A stretch of 64,000 nucleotides of DNA from Pseudomonas viridiflava (GTDB lineage: Bacteria; Pseudomonadota; Gammaproteobacteria; Pseudomonadales; Pseudomonadaceae): assembly GCF_900583165.1 (NCBI RefSeq), contig NZ_UTKY01000122.1, positions 243,102-307,101 of the forward strand, written 5' to 3'. The position numbers were made by a program, and so were the translations under genes. Each line of letters opens with the position of its first letter. Within the stretch, counting starts at the first letter, position 1. Under the pieces are notes generated by a model. The model did not search any database and was not told where the DNA came from. It saw only the letters and a program-made list of their open reading frames with translations. Positions 17,959-25,969 of the stretch are shown one piece after another.

Positions 17959-19577
17959 GCGCTTTAGTGGACGTACGCCAACTCGGTGTCAGCTACCGTA
18001 CCCATGGGCAGGTCAATCACGCGGTGCGCGGGTTGTCGTTTGCCATTGCGCAAGGCGAGACGGTGGCGATTGTCGGCGAGTCTGGCTCGGGTAAATCCAC
18101 CCTGGCCAATGCGATTCTCGGCTTGCTGCCCAACAATGCGCAGATCAGCGCCGGGCAATTGTGGGTCGACGGCAACGACCTGACCCACGCCAGCGAGCGC
18201 CAGAAGCGTGGCGTGCGCGGGCGAACGGTCGGCCTGGTGCCGCAGGACCCGATGGTCAGCCTCAACCCAACCCTGCGCATCGGCCAGCAGATCGCCGAAG
18301 CGCTGATATTGGCCAAGGGCAAACGCTACCCTGGCGTCGATGCCGACATTGTTGAGTTGCTGCAACAAGTGGGTATCGACAAGCCGGTGCTGCGTGCCCG
18401 TCAGTATCCCCATGAGCTTTCCGGTGGCATGCGCCAACGCGTGCTGATCGCCATCGCCCTGGCCGGCAACCCGCGGCTGATCATCGCCGACGAACCCACC
18501 AGCGCCCTCGATGTGACGGTGCAGCGCAAGATCCTTGATCACTTGCAGCGCCTGGTCAGCGAGCGCGGGATTTCGCTGCTGATCATCACCCACGACCTGG
18601 GTGTGGCCACTGATCGCGCTGACCGCATATTGGTCATGCAGCAAGGCGAGCTGGTGGAGCAAGGCCCGCCCCGGCAAATTCTCAATGCGCCGCAGCATGA
18701 CTACACCCGGGCGCTGATTGCCGCTGCGCCCGCGTTTGCCAAGCGTCGGGAGCCGTTGATTCGGATCGACCCGATGGAAGAGCCAATCTTGAGCCTGAAA
18801 AACGTCGGCAAGACGTTCGCCTTGCCTAAGGTCAAGGGTGAGGACAATACCTTCGTCGCCCTGGAGAACCTGAGCCTGGAGGTATACCCCGGCCAGACCC
18901 TGGCGATTGTCGGCGAGTCGGGCTCGGGTAAAAGCACCGCGCTGCGCATCGCCCTTGGCCTGGAGAAACCGACTCAGGGTCAGGTGTGGTTCGAACAGCA
19001 AGACGTTACCGACCTGAGCTGGCGCGATTTCCGTCCGCTGCGCCAGCGCCTGCAACTGGTGCAGCAAAACCCCTTTGCCGCCCTCGACCCACGCTTCACC
19101 GTGTTTGACAGCATCGTCGAGCCGCTGGTGTCGTTCGGCTTGCTCAGAGGCCCGGCACTGGAGCAAGCGGCACGGGAACTGATGAGCCGTGTGCACCTGC
19201 CGGTGAGTTTCCTGGATCGTTTGCCTCGGGAGTTATCCGGCGGCCAATGCCAACGGGTGGCGATAGCCCGGGCGCTGGCGTTGAAGCCGGATCTGTTGCT
19301 GTTGGATGAGCCGGTCAGTGCGCTGGATGTGTCGGTGCAGGCGCACATTCTCGATTTGCTGGAGGAGTTGCAGCGGGAAATGGGTATTGCCTATGTGTTG
19401 GTGTCCCACGATTTGTCGGTGGTGGCCAACTTTGCCCATGAAGTGCTGGTGTTGCGTAATGGCAAGGTGGTGGAGCAAGGGACGGTGGAACACATCTTCA
19501 ACCGCCCTGCCAGCGACTACACCCGTGAACTGATTGCGGCCATTCCGGGGCAGCAGGCCACGGCAAGTGCGGCGTAA
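17955..19577 (+). CDS. ABC importer ATPase, DppD-DppF fusion
   Basis: A 540-residue protein with two complete ABC ATPase domains. Each half has a Walker A (GESGSGKSTL near residue 40; GESGSGKSTA near 320), an ABC signature (LSGGMRQRV; LSGGQCQRV) and Walker B (IIADEPTSALD; LLLDEPVSALD). Dpp/Opp systems usually encode these as two genes; the fused form is common in some families, such as GsiA and YejF. It energises the importer encoded by the three preceding genes and ends the operon. Confidence 0.92.
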   Translation: MSALVDVRQLGVSYRTHGQVNHAVRGLSFAIAQGETVAIVGESGSGKSTLANAILGLLPNNAQISAGQLWVDGNDLTHASERQKRGVRGRTVGLVPQDPMVSLNPTLRIGQQIAEALILAKGKRYPGVDADIVELLQQVGIDKPVLRARQYPHELSGGMRQRVLIAIALAGNPRLIIADEPTSALDVTVQRKILDHLQRLVSERGISLLIITHDLGVATDRADRILVMQQGELVEQGPPRQILNAPQHDYTRALIAAAPAFAKRREPLIRIDPMEEPILSLKNVGKTFALPKVKGEDNTFVALENLSLEVYPGQTLAIVGESGSGKSTALRIALGLEKPTQGQVWFEQQDVTDLSWRDFRPLRQRLQLVQQNPFAALDPRFTVFDSIVEPLVSFGLLRGPALEQAARELMSRVHLPVSFLDRLPRELSGGQCQRVAIARALALKPDLLLLDEPVSALDVSVQAHILDLLEELQREMGIAYVLVSHDLSVVANFAHEVLVLRNGKVVEQGTVEHIFNRPASDYTRELIAAIPGQQATASAA

Positions 19578-19636
19578 GGCATGACTCCTCTATCGCCCAT
19601 GCCTCAGCCTTCGCAGCCTCGCTAAAGCTCGACAGC

Positions 19637-19684
19637 TCCCACAGGTGACCGCGTTCACCCCTTGAAAGGTGGTCAAGTGTGGGA
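19637..19684. repeat. REP-like inverted repeat between convergent genes
   Basis: TCCCACA at 19637 and TGTGGGA ending at 19684 bracket an inner region with GGTGACC and GGTGGTCA. This resembles Pseudomonas REP elements or REPINs. It lies between the ABC ATPase stop and the aldolase stop and may help end transcription from both sides. Confidence 0.5.
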
Positions 19685-19685
19685 A

Positions 19686-20711
19686 TCACGCCCGGCCGTT
19701 GAGCAGGTCCAGCGCCACATCCACAATCATGTCTTCCTGGCCGCCTACCATGCGGCGTCTACCCAGTTCCACCAGGATGTCGAGGGTCTTGAGCCCGTAC
19801 TTGGCAGCCGCAACCTCGGCGTGGCGCAGGAAGCTTGAATACACACCCGCATACCCCAGCGCCAGGGTTTCGCGGTCGACGCGTACTGGCCGGTCTTGCA
19901 GCGGGCGCACGAGGTCGTCGGCGGCGTCGAGCAACGTGTAGAGGTCGGTGCCGTGGTGCCAGCCGAGGCGGTCGGCAGCGGCGATAAACACTTCCAGCGG
20001 TGCGTTGCCGGCACCGGCGCCCATACCCGCCAGGCTGGCGTCGATACGGTCGCAGCCCTCCTCCACTGCCGTGATGGAGTTGGCCACGCCCAGTGACAGG
20101 TTGTGGTGAGCGTGCATGCCGGTGTGGGTTTCAGGCTTGAGTGTGGCCTTGAACGCTCGGAAGCGATCACGCACGTCCTGCATGTTCATCGCGCCGCCAG
20201 AATCGGCCATGTACACGCAGGTAGCGCCGTAGCTTTCCATCAATTTGGCTTGGGCGGCCAAATGCTCAGCCGGGATCATGTGGCTCATCATCAGGAAGCC
20301 CACGGTGTCCATGCCCAGTTCGCGGGCGTATTCGATGTGCTGCCTCGACACATCAGCCTCGGTGCAATGCGTGGCGATACGCACCACGCGGGCGCCGGCG
20401 TTGTAGGCGGCCTTGAGGTCATGCACGGTACCAATGCCCGGCAGCAGCAAGGTGGCGATCTTCGCGTGACTGATCACGTCGGCGGCCGCCTCGATCCACT
20501 CAAGGTCAGTGTGTGCGGCAAAACCATAGTTGAAGCTTGAACCTTGCAGGCCATCACCGTGGGCGATTTCAATGGAGTCGACGCGCGCCTTGTCGAGTGC
20601 GCGGGCGATGTCCTGCACGTTCTGGATCGAATATTGGTGACGGATCGCATGGCTGCCGTCGCGCAGGGTCACGTCGGAGATATACAGTTTTTTATCGGCG
20701 TTGAACGTCAT
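19686..20711 (-). CDS. mhpE: 4-hydroxy-2-oxovalerate aldolase-type pyruvate aldolase
   Basis: A 341-residue class II (metal-dependent) aldolase of the HMG-CoA lyase-like family. Its known reaction splits 4-hydroxy-2-oxovalerate into pyruvate and acetaldehyde. Visible motifs are DVTLRDGSHAIRHQY near residue 14 (catalytic Arg, metal-binding Asp, catalytic His) and the metal-binding HAHHN near 200. The start has GAGGAA upstream. It lies 11 bases after the acylating aldehyde dehydrogenase gene, and the two proteins normally form a complex that channels the aldehyde. No aromatic ring-cleavage genes are nearby, and a pentonate dehydratase lies on the divergent arm, so the true substrate may be a 2-keto-3-deoxy sugar acid. 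Family sure; substrate not. Confidence 0.9.
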   Translation of the reverse strand: MTFNADKKLYISDVTLRDGSHAIRHQYSIQNVQDIARALDKARVDSIEIAHGDGLQGSSFNYGFAAHTDLEWIEAAADVISHAKIATLLLPGIGTVHDLKAAYNAGARVVRIATHCTEADVSRQHIEYARELGMDTVGFLMMSHMIPAEHLAAQAKLMESYGATCVYMADSGGAMNMQDVRDRFRAFKATLKPETHTGMHAHHNLSLGVANSITAVEEGCDRIDASLAGMGAGAGNAPLEVFIAAADRLGWHHGTDLYTLLDAADDLVRPLQDRPVRVDRETLALGYAGVYSSFLRHAEVAAAKYGLKTLDILVELGRRRMVGGQEDMIVDVALDLLNGRA

Positions 20712-20721
20712 GTCGTGTTCC

Positions 20722-21660
20722 TCAGGCCTTCAGCAGCGACTGCGCCATGCGCTCGGCGGTGGCCAACGCGGCAGACGTCATGATGTCGAGATTACCGGCG
20801 TAGGCCGGCAGGTAATGGGCGGCGCCTTCGACTTCGAGGAACACCGAGGTCTTGAGCCCCGAGAACTTACCCAGGCCGGGCAGGTTCAACGGGGCATCTT
20901 CGGGGATCACATCGAACTGGACTGTTTGCTTGAGTCGATAGCCCGGCACATAGGCCTGTACGGCGGCGGCCATCTCGATAATCGAGGCTTCGATCAGCGC
21001 CTGGTCGGTCGCTTCGGACAACACAAACACGGTGTCGCGCATCATCAACGGCGGCTCGGCAGGGTTCATCACGATAATCGCCTTGCCCTTGGCCGCCCCG
21101 CCGATCACTTCGATGGCCTTGGCGGTAGTTTCAGTAAATTCATCGATATTGGCGCGAGTGCCCGGGCCCGCCGACTTGCTGGCAATCGAGGCGACGATTT
21201 CGGCGTAATGCACTTTCGCGACCCGTGACACCGCGGCCACCATGGGAATCGTGGCCTGCCCGCCGCACGTGACCATATTGACGTTGAGCTGGGCCAGGTT
21301 CTGCTCCAGGTTGACCACAGGCACGCAGTACGGGCCGATGGCCGCAGGCGTCAAGTCGATCAAGCGGATGCCGGGCTTGATCGACCGCAACACCGCATCG
21401 TTGCTGACATGGGCACTGGCCGAGGTGGCATCGAACACGATATCGATGTGTTCAAACACCGGCATACGGCTCAGCCCTTCGACGCCTTCGTGGGTGGTCG
21501 CCACGCCCATACGTTGGGCGCGTGCCAGGCCATCGGAGGCGGGGTCAATGCCGACCATCACCGCCATCTCCAAGTGTTTGGCGTTGCGCAACACCTTGAT
21601 CATCAGGTCAGTGCCGATGTTGCCGGAACCGATGATCGCCACTTTCAATTTTCCAGTCAT
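20722..21660 (-). CDS. mhpF: Acetaldehyde dehydrogenase (acylating)
   Basis: A 312-residue NAD- and CoA-dependent enzyme that turns the aldehyde released by the aldolase into an acyl-CoA. The N-terminal Rossmann motif is IIGSGNIGTDL; the catalytic Cys is in VTCGGQATIP near residue 131; the C-terminal dimerisation domain is complete. Length is normal for DmpF/BphJ/MhpF. GGAG lies eight bases before the ATG. It sits in an operon between the MFS carrier and the aldolase. The natural aldehyde could be acetaldehyde or glycolaldehyde, depending on the upstream acid. Confidence 0.92.
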   Translation of the reverse strand: MTGKLKVAIIGSGNIGTDLMIKVLRNAKHLEMAVMVGIDPASDGLARAQRMGVATTHEGVEGLSRMPVFEHIDIVFDATSASAHVSNDAVLRSIKPGIRLIDLTPAAIGPYCVPVVNLEQNLAQLNVNMVTCGGQATIPMVAAVSRVAKVHYAEIVASIASKSAGPGTRANIDEFTETTAKAIEVIGGAAKGKAIIVMNPAEPPLMMRDTVFVLSEATDQALIEASIIEMAAAVQAYVPGYRLKQTVQFDVIPEDAPLNLPGLGKFSGLKTSVFLEVEGAAHYLPAYAGNLDIMTSAALATAERMAQSLLKA

Positions 21661-21703
21661 ATCACTACTCCAGGTCGGCAGGCGTCCGTGCCCGCCTGGG
21701 CAA

Positions 21704-23011
21704 TCAGGACGCCTGGCCGAGCACGGGGCTTGGCGCGGGCTTGGCTTTCTTTTCCAGCTTTGTGTAAACGATGTAGGTCAGCACCACGCCCGAGAGCATC
21801 ACCGCTGCCAGGAAGTACAAGCCGGACGACAACGTGCCGGTGTATTCCTTCAAGGCACCGATGCCAAATGGGCCGATATAGCCGCCCAAGTTGCCGAACG
21901 AGTTGATCAACGCAATGCCGGCGGCAGCCGAGGCGCCCGAGAGGAACCGCCCAGGCAGCACCCAGAAAATCGCAGTCACCGAAAACAGACTAAACGCGGT
22001 CAGGCACAGCGCTGCCAGTTGCAGGGTTGGCAGGCTCAGCCAAGCGCTGAGGAACAATCCCACGGCCCCAAGCACATACAGCACGGTGAGATGCCCGTAG
22101 CGGTCGTTCAAGCGGTCAGAACTGCGGGGCACCAACAGCAGGCCGATCACCCCAAACACATAGGGAATCGCCGAGATAAAGCCCGTGGTCAGGTCACTGC
22201 CACCGAACTGCTTGACCAGGGTGGGTAACCACAGGCTCAGGCCATAGGTGCTCAATGTACTCGGCAGGTACAACAGCGCCAGCAGCAATACGCGGCGGTC
22301 GGCCAGGGCCCGCAAAGGGTTGGTGTGTTCAGTTTGGCCATAGGTTTCGCGGTCTCTGTGCAGCTCACCCAGCAACCATTGGCGGTCGGCCTCTGGCAGC
22401 CAGCGCGCATCCTGCGGCGTGTCCGGCAGCAGTTTCAAGGTTGGCCAGGCGAGCAGGATGGCGGGCAGGCCGATGGTGATGAACAGCCACTGCCAACCGG
22501 CCAGGCCCCAGATGCCATTCATGCCCAACAACCAACCGGCCAGGGGCCCGGTGACCATCAGCGCAACAGGTTGGGACAAAATGAAGAACCCCAGCACCTT
22601 GCCGCGATGGCAGACCGGGAACCAACGGGTGATGTAGTACAGCACCCCAGGAAAGAACCCGGCCTCGGCCGCCCCCAGCAAGAAGCGCATTACATAGAAG
22701 CTGTAGCTGCCCTGGACGAAGGCCATGCCGACCGTGATCGCGCCCCAGGTCACCAGGATTCGCGCAAACCAGCGCCGTGCGCCAAAACGCTCAAGCAGCA
22801 GATTGCTGGGCACCTCGAAGAAGAAATAGCCGATAAAAAACAGCCCCGCACCAAAGCCGTAGGCCATGTCGCTGAGGCCGATATCGGCATTCATGTGCAA
22901 TTTGGCGAAGCCCACCGCCGAACGATCGATGAAGGCAACGAGGTACAGCAGAATCAGGAAGGGAATCAACCTGAGCGTGAGCGTGCGAATAATCCGAGCG
23001 TCCGGATTCAT
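21704..23011 (-). CDS. MFS transporter, anion:cation symporter (ACS) family
   Basis: A 435-residue inner membrane carrier with about 12 helices. The ATG at 23011 is chosen because GGAG lies eight bases upstream; starts further out give an unlikely leader. Typical ACS features are FLILLYLVAFIDRSAVGFAK at the N-terminus and RWFARILVTWGAIT in the first half. The family takes up organic acid anions such as sugar acids, tartrate, phthalate or hydroxyphenylacetate. It is first in the operon with the aldehyde dehydrogenase and aldolase and is divergent from the dehydratase, so it probably imports the acid that the cluster degrades. Confidence 0.88.
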   Translation of the reverse strand: MNPDARIIRTLTLRLIPFLILLYLVAFIDRSAVGFAKLHMNADIGLSDMAYGFGAGLFFIGYFFFEVPSNLLLERFGARRWFARILVTWGAITVGMAFVQGSYSFYVMRFLLGAAEAGFFPGVLYYITRWFPVCHRGKVLGFFILSQPVALMVTGPLAGWLLGMNGIWGLAGWQWLFITIGLPAILLAWPTLKLLPDTPQDARWLPEADRQWLLGELHRDRETYGQTEHTNPLRALADRRVLLLALLYLPSTLSTYGLSLWLPTLVKQFGGSDLTTGFISAIPYVFGVIGLLLVPRSSDRLNDRYGHLTVLYVLGAVGLFLSAWLSLPTLQLAALCLTAFSLFSVTAIFWVLPGRFLSGASAAAGIALINSFGNLGGYIGPFGIGALKEYTGTLSSGLYFLAAVMLSGVVLTYIVYTKLEKKAKPAPSPVLGQAS

Positions 23012-23209
23012 AGTCTTCTCCATCATTGTTTTTGTTATGGAATGCGTCGATCCGGCCGGTCCGCCTGCGGTCAAACGACCGCCAGCATTGGCAATTGGCG
23101 AAAACAATATAGTAATACAAATACTCACGCAATCGTTTCAAAACGGCTTTTTATGCGGTAGATTCGTCATGTAAATTTTGATTAGTCATACAATAAGAGT
23201 GATCTCGCC
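23012..23209. promoter_or_regulatory. Divergent promoter region with candidate GntR/FadR-type operator
   Basis: This spacer separates the MFS-led operon from the dehydratase gene. GTCATACAAT at 23185-23194 equals one half of the GTCATACAA-type site used by several FadR-subfamily sugar-acid regulators. A second similar half, GTCATGTAAA, lies at 23166-23175. Left of the first, AAATTTTGAT is a weak dyad partner. It is a candidate site for the GntR regulator encoded at 25054. Match by eye only. Confidence 0.35.
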
Positions 23210-24949
23210 ATGACAGGTAAAAAGACTCCGCTCCGTTCCGCCCAGTGGTTTGGCACGTCCGACAAGAACGGTTTCATGTACCGCAGTTGGATGAAAAACC
23301 AGGGGATTCCGGACCATGAGTTCCAGGGCAAGCCCATCATTGGCATCTGCAATACCTGGTCCGAGCTGACGCCGTGCAACGCCCACTTCCGCAAAATTGC
23401 CGAGCATGTGAAGAAGGGTGTGCTGGAGGCCGGTGGGTTCCCGGTGGAGTTCCCAGTGTTCTCGAGTGGCGAGTCAAACCTGCGCCCGACCGCGATGCTC
23501 ACCCGCAACCTGGCGAGCATGGACGTCGAGGAAGCCATTCGCGGCAACCCGGTCGATGCAGTGGTGCTGCTGACCGGCTGTGACAAAACCACCCCGGCCT
23601 TGCTGATGGGCGCCGCCAGTTGCGACGTGCCCGCCATCGTCGTCACCGGCGGGCCAATGCTCAACGGCAAGCACAAAGGTAAGGATATTGGCTCTGGCAC
23701 GGTGGTCTGGCAGATGCACGAAGCCTATAAGGCCGGGCAGATCAGCCTGGATGAATTCCTCTCTGCCGAAGCCGGCATGTCGCGCTCGGCCGGTACCTGC
23801 AACACCATGGGTACCGCCTCCACGATGGCGTGCATGGCCGAAGCCTTGGGCACATCGCTGCCGCACAACGCCGCGATCCCGGCGGTGGACTCACGCCGTT
23901 ATGTGCTGGCGCATTTGTCGGGCATGCGCATTGTCGACATGGTGCATGAAGACCTGCGCCTGTCGAAGATCCTCACCAAGGCCGCGTTCGAAAACGCTAT
24001 CAAGGTCAACGCAGCCATCGGCGGCTCGACCAACGCGGTCATCCACCTCAAGGCCATTGCCGGACGCATCGGTGTGGAGCTCGACCTGGAAGACTGGACC
24101 CGCGTTGGTCGCGGCACCCCGACGATTGTCGATATGCAACCGTCGGGTCGCTTCCTGATGGAGGAGTTTTACTATGCAGGTGGCTTGCCTGCTGTGATCC
24201 GGCGCATGGGCGAAGCCGGCCTGCTGCCCAATCCTGATGCGCTGACCGCCAACGGCCAGAGCCTCTGGAGCAACTGTAAGGCGTCGCCGCAATACAACGA
24301 CGAAGTGATCCGCCAGGTCGACAACCCGCTGGTAGCCGACGGTGGCCTGTGCATCCTGCGCGGCAATCTGTCGCCACGCGGCGCGGTACTCAAGCCCTCG
24401 GCCGCGACCCCTGAGCTGATGCAGCATCGTGGGCGTGCCGTGGTGTTCGAGAATTTCGACGACTATAAAGCGCGCATTGCCGACCCGGACCTGGACGTCG
24501 ATGAAACCTGCGTATTGGTGCTCAAGAACGCCGGCCCCAAGGGTTACCCCGGCATGGCTGAAGTCGGCAACATGGGTTTGCCGCCCAAGGTGCTGGCCAA
24601 GGGCGTGACCGACATGGTGCGTATTTCTGACGCCCGTATGAGCGGCACCGCCTACGGCACCGTCGTGTTGCACGTGGCGCCGGAAGCCGCTGCCGGTGGG
24701 CCATTGGCCGCCGTGCGTAACGGCGACTTCATCGAACTCGACTGCGCCGGTGGCCGCCTGCACCTGGACATCAGCGACGAAGAACTGCAAGCGCGCCTCA
24801 GTGACCTTAAGCCAGACACCAGCGCCAAGATCTTCTCCAGCGGTTACGCCCGCCTGTATGTAGACCACGTGCTGCAAGCCGACGAAGGTTGCGACTTCGA
24901 CTTCCTGGTGGGCTGCCGTGGCTCCGAGGTGCCGCGCCACTCGCACTGA
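23210..24949 (+). CDS. IlvD/EDD-family pentonate (L-arabinonate-type) dehydratase
   Basis: A 579-residue Fe-S dehydratase. It closely follows the L-arabinonate/pentonate dehydratase branch: QWFGTSDKNGFMYRSWMKNQG at the start, then NTWSELTPCN, the cluster Cys motifs GICNT, LTGCDKTTP and SAGTCNTMGTASTMACMAEA, and near the C-terminus RISDARMSGTAYGTVVLH. Enzymes of this branch dehydrate sugar acids to 2-keto-3-deoxy acids. Branched-chain dihydroxy-acid dehydratase IlvD is less likely given these motifs and the gene context. The gene is followed by the GntR regulator on the same strand and is divergent from the carrier/aldolase operon. Family sure; exact sugar acid unknown. Confidence 0.88.
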   Translation: MTGKKTPLRSAQWFGTSDKNGFMYRSWMKNQGIPDHEFQGKPIIGICNTWSELTPCNAHFRKIAEHVKKGVLEAGGFPVEFPVFSSGESNLRPTAMLTRNLASMDVEEAIRGNPVDAVVLLTGCDKTTPALLMGAASCDVPAIVVTGGPMLNGKHKGKDIGSGTVVWQMHEAYKAGQISLDEFLSAEAGMSRSAGTCNTMGTASTMACMAEALGTSLPHNAAIPAVDSRRYVLAHLSGMRIVDMVHEDLRLSKILTKAAFENAIKVNAAIGGSTNAVIHLKAIAGRIGVELDLEDWTRVGRGTPTIVDMQPSGRFLMEEFYYAGGLPAVIRRMGEAGLLPNPDALTANGQSLWSNCKASPQYNDEVIRQVDNPLVADGGLCILRGNLSPRGAVLKPSAATPELMQHRGRAVVFENFDDYKARIADPDLDVDETCVLVLKNAGPKGYPGMAEVGNMGLPPKVLAKGVTDMVRISDARMSGTAYGTVVLHVAPEAAAGGPLAAVRNGDFIELDCAGGRLHLDISDEELQARLSDLKPDTSAKIFSSGYARLYVDHVLQADEGCDFDFLVGCRGSEVPRHSH

Positions 24950-25053
24950 TTCACAGGCTGCGCGCCAACTCCTGGCGCGCATCTGCGTCCTGCCAAATCG
25001 ATCCGGAAGCGATGCTATGATGCAGCGTATTTCGTCAGAGCCACGTCGTCGTC

Positions 25054-25776
25054 ATGAATTACCAGACTCTCCAGCCCGGCAAAAGCATGCATGCCCAGAT
25101 CGTCCAGGAACTGGGGATGCACATCGTTTCCGGGCGCTTCAAACCCGAACAAAAGCTGCCGGCCGAAGCCTTGCTGTGCGAAGAATACAAGGTCAGCCGA
25201 CCGGTCTTGCGCGAAGCCACCCGCGTGCTCAGCGCCAAGGGCCTGGTGTACTCCAAGACCCGTGTGGGCACTGTCGTGCGCCCGCGTGTGGAATGGCACC
25301 TGCTCGACCCAGACGTGCTGTACTGGCTGATGCAATCGACCCCCCATAGCGAATTCTTCCACACCCTGGCCGGGGTGCGACGTATCCTGGAACCTGAAAT
25401 CGCCGCCCTGGCGGCCACCACCGCAACCGAGGCGGATATCGCGAGCATCGATGAAGCCTACCGGCGCATGGAAGCTGCAAAAAGCCCCAGCGAACTACTT
25501 CAGCCAGACCTGGACTTCCACCGCGCGATTGCCAGTGCCACCCACAACGACTTGCTGGCCTACATGTGCAACATGCTCTCGCTGCCGTTGCGCGAATCGA
25601 TCAATGTCACCAACCAACGCCCCAACACCCAAGCGCTGAGCCTGCCCCGGCACAAGGCGATTCTCACCGCGATCAAAAATCGCGACGCCCTGAGCGCGCG
25701 GCACGCTTCCTTGGTGCAGCTGGACGACACCCGTTCGGCCCTCGATACCGTGATGAATGTGTTGACGCCGTTGTAG
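25054..25776 (+). CDS. GntR-family (FadR subfamily) transcriptional regulator
   Basis: A 240-residue regulator. The N-terminal winged helix-turn-helix includes LPAEALLCEEYKVSRPVLREA (about 34-54), and a C-terminal FCD ligand domain has DLDFHRAIASATHN, with the acidic and His residues that bind metal and ligand. It lies 104 bases after the dehydratase gene and probably controls the divergent catabolic cluster, binding a sugar-acid effector. GtrR-like regulators of hexuronate or galactonate use are the nearest functional analogues. Confidence 0.88.
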   Translation: MNYQTLQPGKSMHAQIVQELGMHIVSGRFKPEQKLPAEALLCEEYKVSRPVLREATRVLSAKGLVYSKTRVGTVVRPRVEWHLLDPDVLYWLMQSTPHSEFFHTLAGVRRILEPEIAALAATTATEADIASIDEAYRRMEAAKSPSELLQPDLDFHRAIASATHNDLLAYMCNMLSLPLRESINVTNQRPNTQALSLPRHKAILTAIKNRDALSARHASLVQLDDTRSALDTVMNVLTPL

Positions 25777-25806
25777 CCGCTATTTAGCTAATTCCGGTGC
25801 ATTGCC

Positions 25807-25830
25807 ATCACCAACATTGATAGCACCCTA
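25807..25830 (+). promoter_or_regulatory. Candidate MexT-type (LysR) box upstream of mexE
   Basis: ATCA-N5-ATTGAT-N4-CCCTA resembles the P. aeruginosa MexT box ATCA-N5-GTCGAT-N4-ACYAT, matching ATCA fully and ATTGAT at four of six positions. It lies about 140 bases before the mexE start. No mexT gene is in the window. Confidence 0.4.
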
Positions 25831-25832
25831 AC

Positions 25833-25860
25833 GAAAAAGCCCATTCTAAAGGGCTTTGCA
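25833..25860. terminator. Hairpin between the GntR gene and mexE
   Basis: AAAGCCC and GGGCTTT form a stem with a short loop (about 25836-25858). The A-run on its left makes it a better terminator on the minus strand, but it probably also ends transcription of the GntR gene. Confidence 0.5.
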
Positions 25861-25969
25861 TCGGCTTATATCATTCCGAATGATAGTTACCTTTGCTTCA
25901 TTCGATTCGTGACATAGCACCTCGCCGCGCATGATCCGCCCATCTCAAATACATTGGCGGATGCACCTC

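Noticed and set aside
17964..19196. Open frame of 410 codons antisense to the fused ATPase gene
   Set aside because: The plus strand has two complete ABC ATPase domains; the antisense translation has no family features.
19686..21660. Aromatic meta-cleavage (phenol/biphenyl) lower pathway
   Set aside because: No dioxygenase, semialdehyde hydrolase or pentadienoate hydratase is in the window; the neighbours fit sugar acid use better.
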